Source: Rhodococcus sp. 06-235-1A (GTDB lineage: Bacteria; Actinomycetota; Actinomycetes; Mycobacteriales; Mycobacteriaceae). From it: a stretch of 64,000 bases of DNA. The position numbers and the translations under genes were made by a program. Location of the stretch: contig NZ_NOYI01000013.1 of NCBI RefSeq assembly GCF_002258785.1, positions 496,001-560,000 on the forward strand, given 5' to 3'. This document shows positions 50,755 through 59,453 of the stretch, in pieces. Numbering within the stretch: position 1 is the first letter of the stretch; every line of letters begins with the position of its first letter. The notes under the pieces are model-generated. The model saw only the letters and a list, made by a program, of their open reading frames with translations. It was not told the origin of the DNA and made no database searches.

Positions 50755-51845
50755 CAGTTGTCCTCCTTGGCCCGGTGTGAGCCGCCTTCGGCGACATCGG
50801 CCGTCGCTGGGCTGACGAACTCCGGTTCCGAAAGATCGCCTCCCGCTTCGAGTTCTTCCTTCTCGGCCTGCTTCAGTGCCTCCGCCAGTTCGGCGGTCGC
50901 CCCGACCGGATTGCCGTCGGCATCGAATTCGAGCGCCTGATCGTGATGGCTACCGAGATAAGCATCGACGACGGCACCGTTGTTGGAGAGTTCCTCCGGC
51001 GTGGACTCGGCGATGATGCTGCCCTGAGCCATCACCACCACCCAGTCACTGATGTCGCGGATGACGTCCATGTCGTGTTCGACGAACACCACCGTCATAC
51101 CGTCGTCGCGCAGCGACTTGATGTGACCCAGGAGTGACTGTGTCAGAGCGGGATTGACCCCGGCCATCGGCTCGTCGAGCATGACCACCGACGGATCGGT
51201 CATCAGCGCGCGTGCCATCTCCAGAAGTTTGCGCTGGCCGCCCGAGAGCGAGCCGGCCAGGTCGTCGGCCTTGGCGTCGAGTTTGAAGCGCCCCAGTAGC
51301 TCGTATGCGCGTTCGGTGATCTGGCGCTCCTGCGCCTTCCACGTCCACGGCATGAACGTGTTGATCATGCGCTCACCGCGCTGACCGGTTGCGCCCAACC
51401 GAACATTGTCCAGCACAGTCAGTTTCGACAGCGCTTTGGTCAACTGGAACGTGCGCACCACGCCTTTGCGTGCCACCTGGTGCGGGTGCATCCGGCCCAG
51501 CTCCTGGCCATCCATCGACCAGGTCCCGGTGTCGGGGCGATCGAATCCGGTGAGCAGGTTGAACAGCGTGGTCTTGCCTGCACCGTTCGGACCGATGAGA
51601 CCGGTGATGCAACCGCGCTGGATTTCGAGGTGCGCCACGTCGACGGCTTTGAGGCCGCCGAAGGTGCGGGAGACTCCGTCGACCACCAGGGTGGCGTCGG
51701 GTTTGGGTGCGCCGGGTTCGTTGGCGACACCGGCGAAGAGCGACGTGCGTTGATCGCTCGACAGCGCTTGGGCAGCGCGTGATTCGAGTGTGCTGGCTTT
51801 CTTGCTCGGTGCCGCCTTGGCGGCACCGTTGCTCGGGTCAGGCAT
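50754..51845 (-). CDS. livG: Branched-chain amino-acid ABC transporter ATPase LivG
   Basis: A 363-residue ABC ATPase, longer than usual (about 255). About 50 polar residues precede the core and a 65-residue acidic, Ala/Glu-rich tail follows it. The core has GPNGAGKTT, LSGGQRKLLEMARAL, VVMLDEPMAGVNP and FVEHDMDVI. The ATG at 51845 overlaps the livM stop by 8 nt. The extensions may be regulatory or partner-binding. Confidence 0.92.
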   Translation of the reverse strand: MPDPSNGAAKAAPSKKASTLESRAAQALSSDQRTSLFAGVANEPGAPKPDATLVVDGVSRTFGGLKAVDVAHLEIQRGCITGLIGPNGAGKTTLFNLLTGFDRPDTGTWSMDGQELGRMHPHQVARKGVVRTFQLTKALSKLTVLDNVRLGATGQRGERMINTFMPWTWKAQERQITERAYELLGRFKLDAKADDLAGSLSGGQRKLLEMARALMTDPSVVMLDEPMAGVNPALTQSLLGHIKSLRDDGMTVVFVEHDMDVIRDISDWVVVMAQGSIIAESTPEELSNNGAVVDAYLGSHHDQALEFDADGNPVGATAELAEALKQAEKEELEAGGDLSEPEFVSPATADVAEGGSHRAKEDN

Positions 51846-52827
51846 TGAGTTGAACCTCTCGCTTGTTGCCGAGAATGCCCTGAGGTCTGAACACCATCAA
51901 CACGGCGATCAGGATTCCCAGGAGCACGAACCGCGTGGCACCGACCTGAGCGCCGGTGAGGTTGAGCACCGGGTCGTCGCCGGATATCAGTTGCCGCAGA
52001 ATCGCATCGGGAATGGACAGCAGGAACCAGAAGAGCATCGCGCCCAGTACCGGGCCGAACACTGTTGCCGCCCCACCGAGAATCAGAGCGCCGAAGGCGA
52101 AGAACGTCTGCGCCGTGGAGTAGAAGTCGGGGTTGATGGACTGAGTTTGCAGTGCGTTGAACACGCCGCCCATGCCGCCGATGACACCGCCGAGAACCAG
52201 CGCCTGCATCTTGTAGACGAAGACGTTCTTGCCCAGTGAGCGGGCCGCGTCCTCGTCTTCACGGACGGCCTTGAGCACACGTCCCCACGGGCTGTGGGTC
52301 AGCAGATAGATCACTCCGCACAGCAGCAGCACCAGCGTCCAGCCGACGAGCATGGCCCACAGGTCGTTGCCCAGGAATCGCACGCCGAGGAAGCTGTACG
52401 ACTTGCCGCCCTCGAACGGACTCATGCTGGTGAACGGACCGGCGAAACCGGTGATGCCGTTGGTCGACTTGGTCACCGAATCCGTTGCGGTCGAACGAAA
52501 CACCAAGCGAAGAATTTCCGAGGCCGCGATGGTGACGATCGCGAGATAGTCGGCTCGCAGTCGCAGAGTCGGAATACCGAGGACCAGAGCAAGCAAGCCT
52601 GCCGCAGCGAGACCGACCAGAATGCCGAGCCACAGTGGCTGCTCGTAGGTGATGGTGGTGATGCCGACGCCGTAGCCGCCGAGCAGCGCGAAGCCGATCT
52701 GCCCGAAATTGAGCAGTCCGGCGTAGCCGAAGTGGAGGTTCAGGCCGATGGCGAGCAGAGCGTAGAAGATGGCCGACGGGCCGACCAGCTGAGCGAGTGA
52801 GATCTGAAGTGCGCCGATGATATCCAT
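51838..52827 (-). CDS. livM: Branched-chain amino-acid ABC transporter permease LivM
   Basis: A 329-residue permease with eight to ten hydrophobic helices. LNLHFGYAGLLNFGQIGFALLGGYG is the LivM family hallmark, and the ATPase-contacting loop is AVREDEDAARSLGKNVFVYK. It lies 7 bp after livH. Confidence 0.94.
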   Translation of the reverse strand: MDIIGALQISLAQLVGPSAIFYALLAIGLNLHFGYAGLLNFGQIGFALLGGYGVGITTITYEQPLWLGILVGLAAAGLLALVLGIPTLRLRADYLAIVTIAASEILRLVFRSTATDSVTKSTNGITGFAGPFTSMSPFEGGKSYSFLGVRFLGNDLWAMLVGWTLVLLLCGVIYLLTHSPWGRVLKAVREDEDAARSLGKNVFVYKMQALVLGGVIGGMGGVFNALQTQSINPDFYSTAQTFFAFGALILGGAATVFGPVLGAMLFWFLLSIPDAILRQLISGDDPVLNLTGAQVGATRFVLLGILIAVLMVFRPQGILGNKREVQLNA

Positions 52828-52834
52828 GTGGTGG

Positions 52835-54220
52835 TCACCCGATCCTTTGTCGCGAGCCGAGGATGCCCTGTGGTCGGACGACGAGGATGAGAATCAAGAC
52901 GAGCAACCCTCCGATGTATTTGAGATCGGGATTGATGACCAACGTCGACCACTGCACGAGCAGACCCACGATGACGCAACCGAGGAACGCACCGTAGGCC
53001 GTTCCCAGTCCGCCGAGCGTGATTCCGGCGAACATCAGCAGCAGGAGCTTGAAGCCCATCTCCCACTGGACGCGGCCGCCGAGTTCGGAGAGCCCGAACA
53101 GCACGCCACCGAGAGCGGCCAAGCCGCCACCGAGGCACCAGACGAACGTGACCACACGCTCGACGTTGATACCGGAGGACGCGGCGAGGTCCCGGTTGTC
53201 GGCCACCGCGCGCATGGCTTTGCCGATCTTGGTGCGCTGCAACATCAGTGCGACGCCGATCAGGACGACGACGCTGATGACGATGCAGGCGAGATTGACG
53301 TTGGTGATCGACAGCGGCCCCCAGTCGTTCTCGGTCTGAGCCTGGTAGTCGTCGAAGGGCTCGGAACGGTCCGAGAAGAAGATCAGGATGAGATAACGCA
53401 GCGCGATCGCGAGTCCGATCGTCACCACCAGCTGGGCGATCAGGCCGGTTCGCCGTTTCCGCAGCGGCCGCCAGATCAGCGCATTGTTGAGCCAGCCGAT
53501 CGCGACTCCGACGATGATTGCCAGCACCGTGGCCGGAATCAGTTGTATCCCGAGGCTGACGTTGAAGAACCACGCGGCGACGGCCCCGAGAGTGACGAGT
53601 TCACCGTGCGCGAAGTTCGTCAGGCCCGTGGTGCCGAAGATCAGGCTCAGCCCGACCGCGGCGAGCGCGATGACGAGGCCGAAGCGAAAACCGTCGACGG
53701 TGGTGCGGACGAACTTCTCGTAGAACGGGATGCTGGTGGCCGTTCTGGCCTCACCGAACGAGAAGATGACGGTGTTGGAACGCCCGGCCTGCACATCACG
53801 CTGGACCTCACCCTGAACGCTCACCCCGTCGGGAAGCGTTTCCTGGACGACCTGGAATGTGTATGTGCCGGGGGACAATTCGAGAGTCCAGCGGCCGCCG
53901 GTTTCACTGGTGGTCCGAGCGACTTCGGCACCGCCGGCGTCGAGCGCTGCGACATCGACACCGACGAGACGTTCGCCACCGTTGTTGAGAGATCCCGCGA
54001 CGCTGACAGCGTCTGCGGGCGGTGCCTGTTCGGCACTGGTCCCCGGTGCAGCCGGGGGAGTGGGGGTAGGTTCCTGGGCCAATGCCGGCGCACTGAACAG
54101 CAGCGCGGCGATCGAACTCAGAACGGCGAGTAGAAGTGTTCGCTGGAGAAGCCGAACGGCAGATCTTGCGCGCAACCTCGGCGGTTGCACCTTTCTGGTC
54201 CATCGAACATTTGGAGCCAC
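52835..54220 (-). CDS. livH: LivH permease fused to an exported Ig-like/carboxypeptidase-regulatory domain
   Basis: A 461-residue protein, about 160 residues longer than normal LivH. Residues 1-48 are a signal peptide ending SAPALAQ. Residues about 50-70 are a Pro/Thr linker, and about 70-155 form a beta-sandwich of the carboxypeptidase-regulatory type (VAGSLNNGGERLVGVDVAAL, TTSETGGRWTLELSPGTYTF). The permease follows from about 165 (GFRFGLVIALAAVGLSLIFG, NFAHGELVTLGA, GKAMRAVADNRDLAASSGIN). The GTG at 54220 has GGAGG 7 nt upstream. First gene of the livHMGF operon. Confidence 0.93.
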   Translation of the reverse strand: MAPNVRWTRKVQPPRLRARSAVRLLQRTLLLAVLSSIAALLFSAPALAQEPTPTPPAAPGTSAEQAPPADAVSVAGSLNNGGERLVGVDVAALDAGGAEVARTTSETGGRWTLELSPGTYTFQVVQETLPDGVSVQGEVQRDVQAGRSNTVIFSFGEARTATSIPFYEKFVRTTVDGFRFGLVIALAAVGLSLIFGTTGLTNFAHGELVTLGAVAAWFFNVSLGIQLIPATVLAIIVGVAIGWLNNALIWRPLRKRRTGLIAQLVVTIGLAIALRYLILIFFSDRSEPFDDYQAQTENDWGPLSITNVNLACIVISVVVLIGVALMLQRTKIGKAMRAVADNRDLAASSGINVERVVTFVWCLGGGLAALGGVLFGLSELGGRVQWEMGFKLLLLMFAGITLGGLGTAYGAFLGCVIVGLLVQWSTLVINPDLKYIGGLLVLILILVVRPQGILGSRQRIG

Positions 54221-54422
54221 GCACGTCCTCCGGACGGTTGTCGTTGTGCCACGGGAATGTGGGTTTCCTGCAATTGTCGGACTCTATCCGTTGAAACGAC
54301 GCAAAATCGGCGACTGAGATTTCCGGAAAGTATCGGTTGTGTTTCGCGGCGCACGATGCGCGTCGTGCGGCCGAGCACGACGCCCAGCGAGCATCCGGCT
54401 ACGAGTTGTCGGACCCGCTACC

Positions 54423-54428
54423 TAGACT
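54423..54428 (+). promoter_or_regulatory. Likely -10 element of a leaderless polA promoter
   Basis: TAGACT ends 8 nt before the polA GTG. No ribosome-binding site separates them, a spacing that suggests transcription starts at or next to the start codon, as for many actinobacterial leaderless genes. Confidence 0.45.
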
Positions 54429-54436
54429 GGACAACC

Positions 54437-57178
54437 GTGAGCCCAGTAACCGAGAACAGTGCAGCGCCCGCAGCCCTCATCGATGCGAAGGCGGACGGGC
54501 AACGTCCCACGTTGCTGCTCATCGACGGCCACTCGATGGCGTTCCGTGCCTTCTTCGCGTTACCTGCGGACAACTTCAAGACCACAAGCGGTCAGTCCAC
54601 CAACGCCGTGTACGGGTTCACCTCGATGTTGATCAATCTGCTGCGGGACGAGAAGCCGACGCACATCGCGGCTGCGTTCGATGTCTCGCGCCAGACCTTC
54701 CGCGCCGAGCGGTTCCCCGAGTACAAGGCGAACCGCAGCAAGACGCCCGACGAGTTCGCCGGCCAGGTCGACATCACCAAGGACGTACTCGGGGCCATGG
54801 GCATCCCGGTGATGGCAGAGGCGGGATTCGAAGCGGACGACATCATCGCCACTCTGGTGACGCAGGCCGAGGCGCTCGGGTACCGCGTTCTGGTGGTGAC
54901 CGGCGACCGCGATGCACTGCAGTTGGTGACCGACAACGTCACGGTGCTGTACCCGCGCAAGGGAGTTTCGGACCTGACCCGGTTCACCCCCGAGGAGGTC
55001 GCCACCAAGTACGGTTTGACGCCGTCGCAGTATCCGGATTTCGCAGCGCTGCGCGGAGACCCGAGTGACAACCTCCCCGGCATTCCCGGCGTCGGTGAGA
55101 AGACGGCAACCAAATGGATCATCGAATACGGTTCGCTGACCGCTCTTGTCGACAACGTGGACAAGGTCAAGGGCAAGGTGGGAGACGCACTGCGCGCCAA
55201 CTTGTCGAGTGTGGTGCTCAATCGTGAGCTCACCGAAATGGTGCGCGATGTGCCGTTGCCGTACACCCCGGATCAGCTCGAACTGGCTCCGTGGGATCGC
55301 GAGAAGATCCACGCGCTGTTCGACGATCTGGAGTTCCGCATTCTGCGGGACCGGCTCTTCGAGACGCTCGCATCGGTCGAACCCGAGGCAGAAGAAGGCT
55401 TCGACGTCCGCGGTGGCATCGTCGCGCCGGGCGACCTTGCCGCCTGGCTGGACGAGCACGCGTCCGACGGCAGGCGCAGCGGCCTGTCCATCCTCGGTCC
55501 ACGCAGGCCTTTCGACAGCGACGCGACGTCCTTGGCCATCGCCGCGGCCGACGGGGAAGGCGCGTTCGTCACGACCACGGCCCTCGACGAATCCGACGAG
55601 CGCGCGCTCGCGGCCTGGCTCGCCGATCCGGCGCAACCCAAGGCGCTGCACGAAGCGAAGTGGGCGTTGCACGCGGTGCGCGGACGTGGGTGGACCCTCG
55701 CAGGGTTGACCACCGACACCGCTCTGGCCGCGTATCTCGTTCGACCGGGACAACGATCGTTCAATCTCGACGACCTGTCGCTGCGCTACCTCAAGCGTGA
55801 ACTCCGCGTCGAAGACGCGGGTGAAGGCCAGATGTCGCTCCTCGATGCCGAGGACACCGCTGATGCGGCGTTCGCCGAGGGAGAGATCCTCAAGGCGCGG
55901 GCCGTCATCGACCTGGCCGAGGCCCTGGACGCCGAGCTCGCTGCCATCGAATCGACCACATTGCTCTCCGAGATGGAGTTGCCGCTGCTGACGGTCTTGG
56001 CCGATGTCGAAGCGACCGGCATCGCCGTCGACAGTGACCACCTTCGCTCGCTGCAGTCCGGTTTTGCCGCACAAGTGGACGAGGCCGCCAATGCCGCGTA
56101 CGGCGTGATCGACAAGCAGATCAACCTCGGGTCACCGAAGCAGTTGCAGGTGGTGCTGTTCGAGGAACTCGACATGCCCAAGACCAAGAAGACCAAGACC
56201 GGCTACACCACCGATGCCGATGCGCTGCAGGGGTTGTTCGAGAAGACCGAACACCCGTTCCTGAAGTTCCTGCTCGATCACCGAGATGCAACGCGTATGA
56301 AGGTGACGGTCGACGGCCTGCTGAAGTCGGTTGCCGACGACGGACGCATCCACACCACGTTCAACCAGACCGTTGCGGCCACCGGGCGACTGTCGTCCAC
56401 CGAACCCAACCTGCAGAACATCCCGGTGCGCAACGAGGCGGGACGCCACATCCGCGACGGCTTCGTCGTCGGGGCGGGATACGACACCCTTCTCACGGCC
56501 GACTACAGCCAGATCGAAATGCGCATCATGGCGCACGTCTCCGGCGACGAAGGCCTGATCGAGGCGTTCAACACCGGCGAGGATCTGCACAGTTTCGTCG
56601 GTGCCAGGGCGTTCGGCGTGCCGATCGAGGAGGTCACCCCCGAACTGCGCCGCCGGGTCAAGGCGATGTCGTACGGATTGGCCTACGGACTGAGCGCATT
56701 CGGTCTCGCCGCGCAGCTCAAGATCTCCACCGACGAAGCGAAGCAGCAGATGGAGGCGTACTTCGCGCGGTTCGGCGGCGTCCGTGACTACCTACGCAAC
56801 GCCGTCGAGGAAGCGCGCAAGGTGGGGTACACCTCCACGCTGTACGGCAGGCGCCGGTACTTGCCGGATCTCAACAGCGACAATCGTCAGCGCCGCGAGG
56901 TCGCCGAGCGTGCCGCCCTCAACGCCCCGATCCAGGGCACCGCTGCAGACATCATCAAGGTGGCGATGATCGACGTGCACCGATCGCTGGCGGAATCGAC
57001 GCTGAAATCACGAATGCTGTTGCAGGTGCACGACGAATTGGTGCTCGAGGTAGTCGACTCCGAGCGCGAGGAGGTCGAGGCGCTGGTTCGCGACAAGATG
57101 TCCTCGGCCATCGAACTGTCGGTGCCCTTGGAAGTCTCGGTCGGCACCGGTCGCAGCTGGGATGCAGCAGCTCACTGA
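54437..57178 (+). CDS. polA: DNA polymerase I
   Basis: A 913-residue repair and replication polymerase. The 5'-nuclease domain (about residues 20-310) has LLIDGHSMAFRAFF, EAGFEADDIIATL, VTGDRDALQLV and LRGDPSDNLPGIPGVGEKTA. The middle region lacks a clear set of 3'-5' exonuclease carboxylates. The polymerase domain shows motif A DYSQIEMRIMAH (D689), motif B with K742 and Y746, and motif C QVHDELVLEV (D866). Motif B has tyrosine where E. coli has F762. GTG at 54437 is chosen; nothing conserved lies upstream of it. Confidence 0.97.
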   Translation: MSPVTENSAAPAALIDAKADGQRPTLLLIDGHSMAFRAFFALPADNFKTTSGQSTNAVYGFTSMLINLLRDEKPTHIAAAFDVSRQTFRAERFPEYKANRSKTPDEFAGQVDITKDVLGAMGIPVMAEAGFEADDIIATLVTQAEALGYRVLVVTGDRDALQLVTDNVTVLYPRKGVSDLTRFTPEEVATKYGLTPSQYPDFAALRGDPSDNLPGIPGVGEKTATKWIIEYGSLTALVDNVDKVKGKVGDALRANLSSVVLNRELTEMVRDVPLPYTPDQLELAPWDREKIHALFDDLEFRILRDRLFETLASVEPEAEEGFDVRGGIVAPGDLAAWLDEHASDGRRSGLSILGPRRPFDSDATSLAIAAADGEGAFVTTTALDESDERALAAWLADPAQPKALHEAKWALHAVRGRGWTLAGLTTDTALAAYLVRPGQRSFNLDDLSLRYLKRELRVEDAGEGQMSLLDAEDTADAAFAEGEILKARAVIDLAEALDAELAAIESTTLLSEMELPLLTVLADVEATGIAVDSDHLRSLQSGFAAQVDEAANAAYGVIDKQINLGSPKQLQVVLFEELDMPKTKKTKTGYTTDADALQGLFEKTEHPFLKFLLDHRDATRMKVTVDGLLKSVADDGRIHTTFNQTVAATGRLSSTEPNLQNIPVRNEAGRHIRDGFVVGAGYDTLLTADYSQIEMRIMAHVSGDEGLIEAFNTGEDLHSFVGARAFGVPIEEVTPELRRRVKAMSYGLAYGLSAFGLAAQLKISTDEAKQQMEAYFARFGGVRDYLRNAVEEARKVGYTSTLYGRRRYLPDLNSDNRQRREVAERAALNAPIQGTAADIIKVAMIDVHRSLAESTLKSRMLLQVHDELVLEVVDSEREEVEALVRDKMSSAIELSVPLEVSVGTGRSWDAAAH

Positions 57179-57212
57179 ATCGGGCCAGCGCACTGATCCA
57201 ACCCATGGCACA

Positions 57213-57252
57213 GCGAAGGGCCGCTCACCGAACTCGGTGAGCGGCCCTTCGC
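57213..57252. terminator. Bidirectional terminator between polA and thioredoxin genes
   Basis: A 19-bp perfect stem starting GCGAAGGGCC closes over two unpaired bases (57232-57233). It lies between two convergent genes and can stop both transcripts. Confidence 0.85.
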
Positions 57253-57270
57253 GTCGTGCTGAGTGAAGAA

Positions 57271-57642
57271 CTACTCCGCAGCGGGAGCCTGCTCGGCGAT
57301 CTGCTGACGCACGACATCCATGTCGAGGGCCTTGATCTGCCCAACGAGGTCTTCGAGCGCTGGTGCGGGCAACGCGCCGGGCTGTGCATAGACGAGGATT
57401 CCTTCGCGGAACGCCATGATCGTCGGAATCGACTGGATCTGAGCTGCCGCGGCGAGGCCCTGCTCTGCTTCGGTGTCCACCTTGGCGTGCACGACGTCGG
57501 GGTGTGCATCGGACGACTTCTCGAAGGTCGGCGCGAATTGGCGGCACGGTCCGCACCATGATGCCCAGAAATCGACCAACACCACGTCGTTGCTCGTCAC
57601 GATCTCGTCGAAATTCTGCTGGGTCAAAGTCTGAGTGGCCAC
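57271..57642 (-). CDS. Thioredoxin
   Basis: A 123-residue thioredoxin with the active site WCGPC at residues 29-33 in VDFWASWCGPCRQFAP and the cis-proline segment SIPTIMAF. It is slightly longer than classical TrxA, with an extra C-terminal helix ending EQAPAAE, so it may serve specific partners. The ATG at 57642 follows AAAGGGAC. Upstream is the GlxA-type regulator gene on the same strand. Confidence 0.93.
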   Translation of the reverse strand: MATQTLTQQNFDEIVTSNDVVLVDFWASWCGPCRQFAPTFEKSSDAHPDVVHAKVDTEAEQGLAAAAQIQSIPTIMAFREGILVYAQPGALPAPALEDLVGQIKALDMDVVRQQIAEQAPAAE

Positions 57643-57728
57643 GCGGTCCCTTTCGATTGATTGCGCTTCTGGTGTGTCTCAACGCAGGTACTCGCCGGAA
57701 TCATCCCGGCTGCGTCGGAACGCCTGCG

Positions 57729-58727
57729 TCAGGCGGGCTGTGGGGTTGCCCGGAACGTTCGACGGTACGAGTTGGGTGTGGTGCATCGCAATCTCACGAA
57801 GTGCTGCCGCAGTGCGGCAGCATTTCCGAACCCGACGACCTCGGCTATCGAATCCATCGGCAGGTCGGAGTTCTCCAACAATTGCTGCGCTGCCAGCACG
57901 CGTTGGTCGTTCAACCACCGGGCCGGCGTAGTTCCGGTCTCGGCCGCGAACTTACGGGCGAAGGTTCGAGCGGACATGTTCACTCGCGCCGCCAACCGAC
58001 CGATGGTGAGTTCGGAGTGGAGGTTCGCGGTCATCCAGTCCAGCAGCGGTGCCAGTGTTTCGGTGCGGGTGGCGGGCAGGGGACTGGTGACGAACTGGGC
58101 CTGGCCGCCGTCCCGATGTGGAGGAACCACCATTCGGCGGGCGATCCCGTTGGCCACGACGCTGCCCTGGTACTTCCGCACTATGTGCAAGCACAGATCG
58201 ATTCCGGCAGCCGTGCCCGCGCTGGTCAGCACGCTTCCGTCGTCGACATAGAGGACGTTCGGATCGACCTGCGCGAGCGGGTATTTCGCGGCCAGCGAGG
58301 CGGAATGTCGCCAATGCGTCGTGCAGGGTCGGCCGTCGAGCAGGCCGGCCTGGCCCAGCAAGAACGCGCCGTTGCACAGGCTGGCAACCATGGCGCCTCG
58401 GTTCACCGCCGCACGGAGTTTGGCCAGCAGGGGTTCGATGGACGGGTTGTATCCGATGCCGCACACATAGCTGCCGTCCTCGGCGGCCTCGGTTCCACCG
58501 GCCGGAACGATGATCAGATCAGCGGTGTCGAGTCGGTCGAGATCGTGTGGCACGTCGATGGTGTAGCCCACACGGGTGCGAATCGGTTGGGGGACACCTG
58601 CGATCAGGGAGAAGTCGTAGGTGGGGAGGCCCTCGTCCGAGCGGTCGAAGCCGAACACCTCGCAGGCGACGCCCAGCTCGAACTGTTCGGTCAACGGCAT
58701 CAGCGCAACGACCACTCGTTTCAGCAT
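57729..58727 (-). CDS. GlxA/AdpA-type regulator (DJ-1/PfpI domain plus AraC domain)
   Basis: A 332-residue protein with an N-terminal class I amidotransferase-like (DJ-1) domain: VVVALMPLTEQFELGVACEVF and MVASLCNGAFLLGQAG, with a nucleophile-elbow cysteine. A C-terminal AraC double helix-turn-helix follows (TIGRLAARVNMSARTFARKF, DSIAEVVGFGNAAALRQHF). This is the AdpA/GlxA architecture. The ATG at 58727 is chosen over an upstream start that would enter the divergent promoter. Targets unknown; TGGC half-sites lie in its own upstream region. Confidence 0.9.
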   Translation of the reverse strand: MLKRVVVALMPLTEQFELGVACEVFGFDRSDEGLPTYDFSLIAGVPQPIRTRVGYTIDVPHDLDRLDTADLIIVPAGGTEAAEDGSYVCGIGYNPSIEPLLAKLRAAVNRGAMVASLCNGAFLLGQAGLLDGRPCTTHWRHSASLAAKYPLAQVDPNVLYVDDGSVLTSAGTAAGIDLCLHIVRKYQGSVVANGIARRMVVPPHRDGGQAQFVTSPLPATRTETLAPLLDWMTANLHSELTIGRLAARVNMSARTFARKFAAETGTTPARWLNDQRVLAAQQLLENSDLPMDSIAEVVGFGNAAALRQHFVRLRCTTPNSYRRTFRATPQPA

Positions 58728-58758
58728 GCCTGCGAGTATGGCAGAAAGTCGTGTATAT

Positions 58759-58774
58759 GTGGCGTTACTGCCAC
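58759..58774. promoter_or_regulatory. Candidate operator upstream of the GlxA/AdpA-type gene
   Basis: GTGGC-GTTACT-GCCAC is an inverted repeat 32 bp upstream of the regulator's start; a further TGGCAG lies at 58739-58744. AdpA-type regulators recognise sites beginning TGGC, so autoregulation is plausible. Confidence 0.45.
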
Positions 58775-58809
58775 TCGTGCGGACTCTGCGCAGGTTGGAA
58801 GCTAGCGGC

Positions 58810-58926
58810 ATGACAATTGTATTGGTAGTTGTGCTGCTGTTCCTGGCCCTCGACGCCTTCGTGGTGGCAGGCTTCGCCCCCGATACTCACGCGGAGGTGA
58901 CGCAATTCGGCGACTACCGGTTCTGA
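58810..58926 (+). CDS. 38-residue single-helix membrane protein
   Basis: A small frame from ATG 58810 encodes one long hydrophobic helix (TIVLVVVLLFLALDAFVVAG) and a short polar end (DTHAEVTQFGDYRF). GGAAG lies 9 nt upstream. It is divergent from the GlxA-type gene and may share its control region. Small actinobacterial membrane proteins of this type are common but unnamed. Confidence 0.55.
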   Translation: MTIVLVVVLLFLALDAFVVAGFAPDTHAEVTQFGDYRF

Positions 58927-58936
58927 GGTGCGTCGA

Positions 58937-59443
58937 TCAGCCGATTCGCCACTCACGTTTGCCCTCGCCGTCCCACCTGCGCAGCGACACCGCAGATCCG
59001 ACCAGATCGACCACGTCGGCCGAGAGCAGGCGTACGGCCGCTCCTGCCTCCTCGGGCGTCAAACGTCGGGCGACCGTGACGTGAGGTGTCCACCGGCCTG
59101 GCGCGAGATGATCGAGCGATCGTTCGCCGACCGCTGCGTGCATCCTGGCATGCAGATCGAGCAACTCGCTCGACGGAACCACCAGTCGAGCCAGGGTGAT
59201 CGCCCGACCACCGAACACGACGAGGCCGCCGAGGCGTACATCGAACGGATCGAAGCGAACCGCATCGCCGTCGTCCACCGCGACCGGCATCGACGACGCC
59301 ACCGCGACGGTGATGTGCGGGCGATTCGATTCACCGCGGTGCCGGTTCTGGCTCGGCAGGCCGGCCTCGGACAGTGCCGCCCACTCGCGGCGGACCGCTG
59401 CGTCGAGGCCGGAGTCGAGTAGAAGTTCTGCGGACTGCACCAT
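58937..59443 (-). CDS. 2'-5' RNA ligase/phosphodiesterase-superfamily protein
   Basis: A 168-residue protein with the two HxT motifs of this superfamily: RPHITVAV (about residue 43) and TPHVTVARR (about residue 126). These place two catalytic histidines in the active cleft, as in LigT-type cyclic phosphodiesterases. The ATG at 59443 is preferred because a longer start would overlap the divergent gene's ribosome site. Confidence 0.82.
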   Translation of the reverse strand: MVQSAELLLDSGLDAAVRREWAALSEAGLPSQNRHRGESNRPHITVAVASSMPVAVDDGDAVRFDPFDVRLGGLVVFGGRAITLARLVVPSSELLDLHARMHAAVGERSLDHLAPGRWTPHVTVARRLTPEEAGAAVRLLSADVVDLVGSAVSLRRWDGEGKREWRIG

Positions 59444-59453
59444 GGAGGCCATG

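Noticed and set aside
54185-54436. Upstream extension of polA
   Set aside because: The added residues are Cys/Arg-rich with no conservation, overlap the livH start, and a promoter-like element sits directly before the GTG at 54437.
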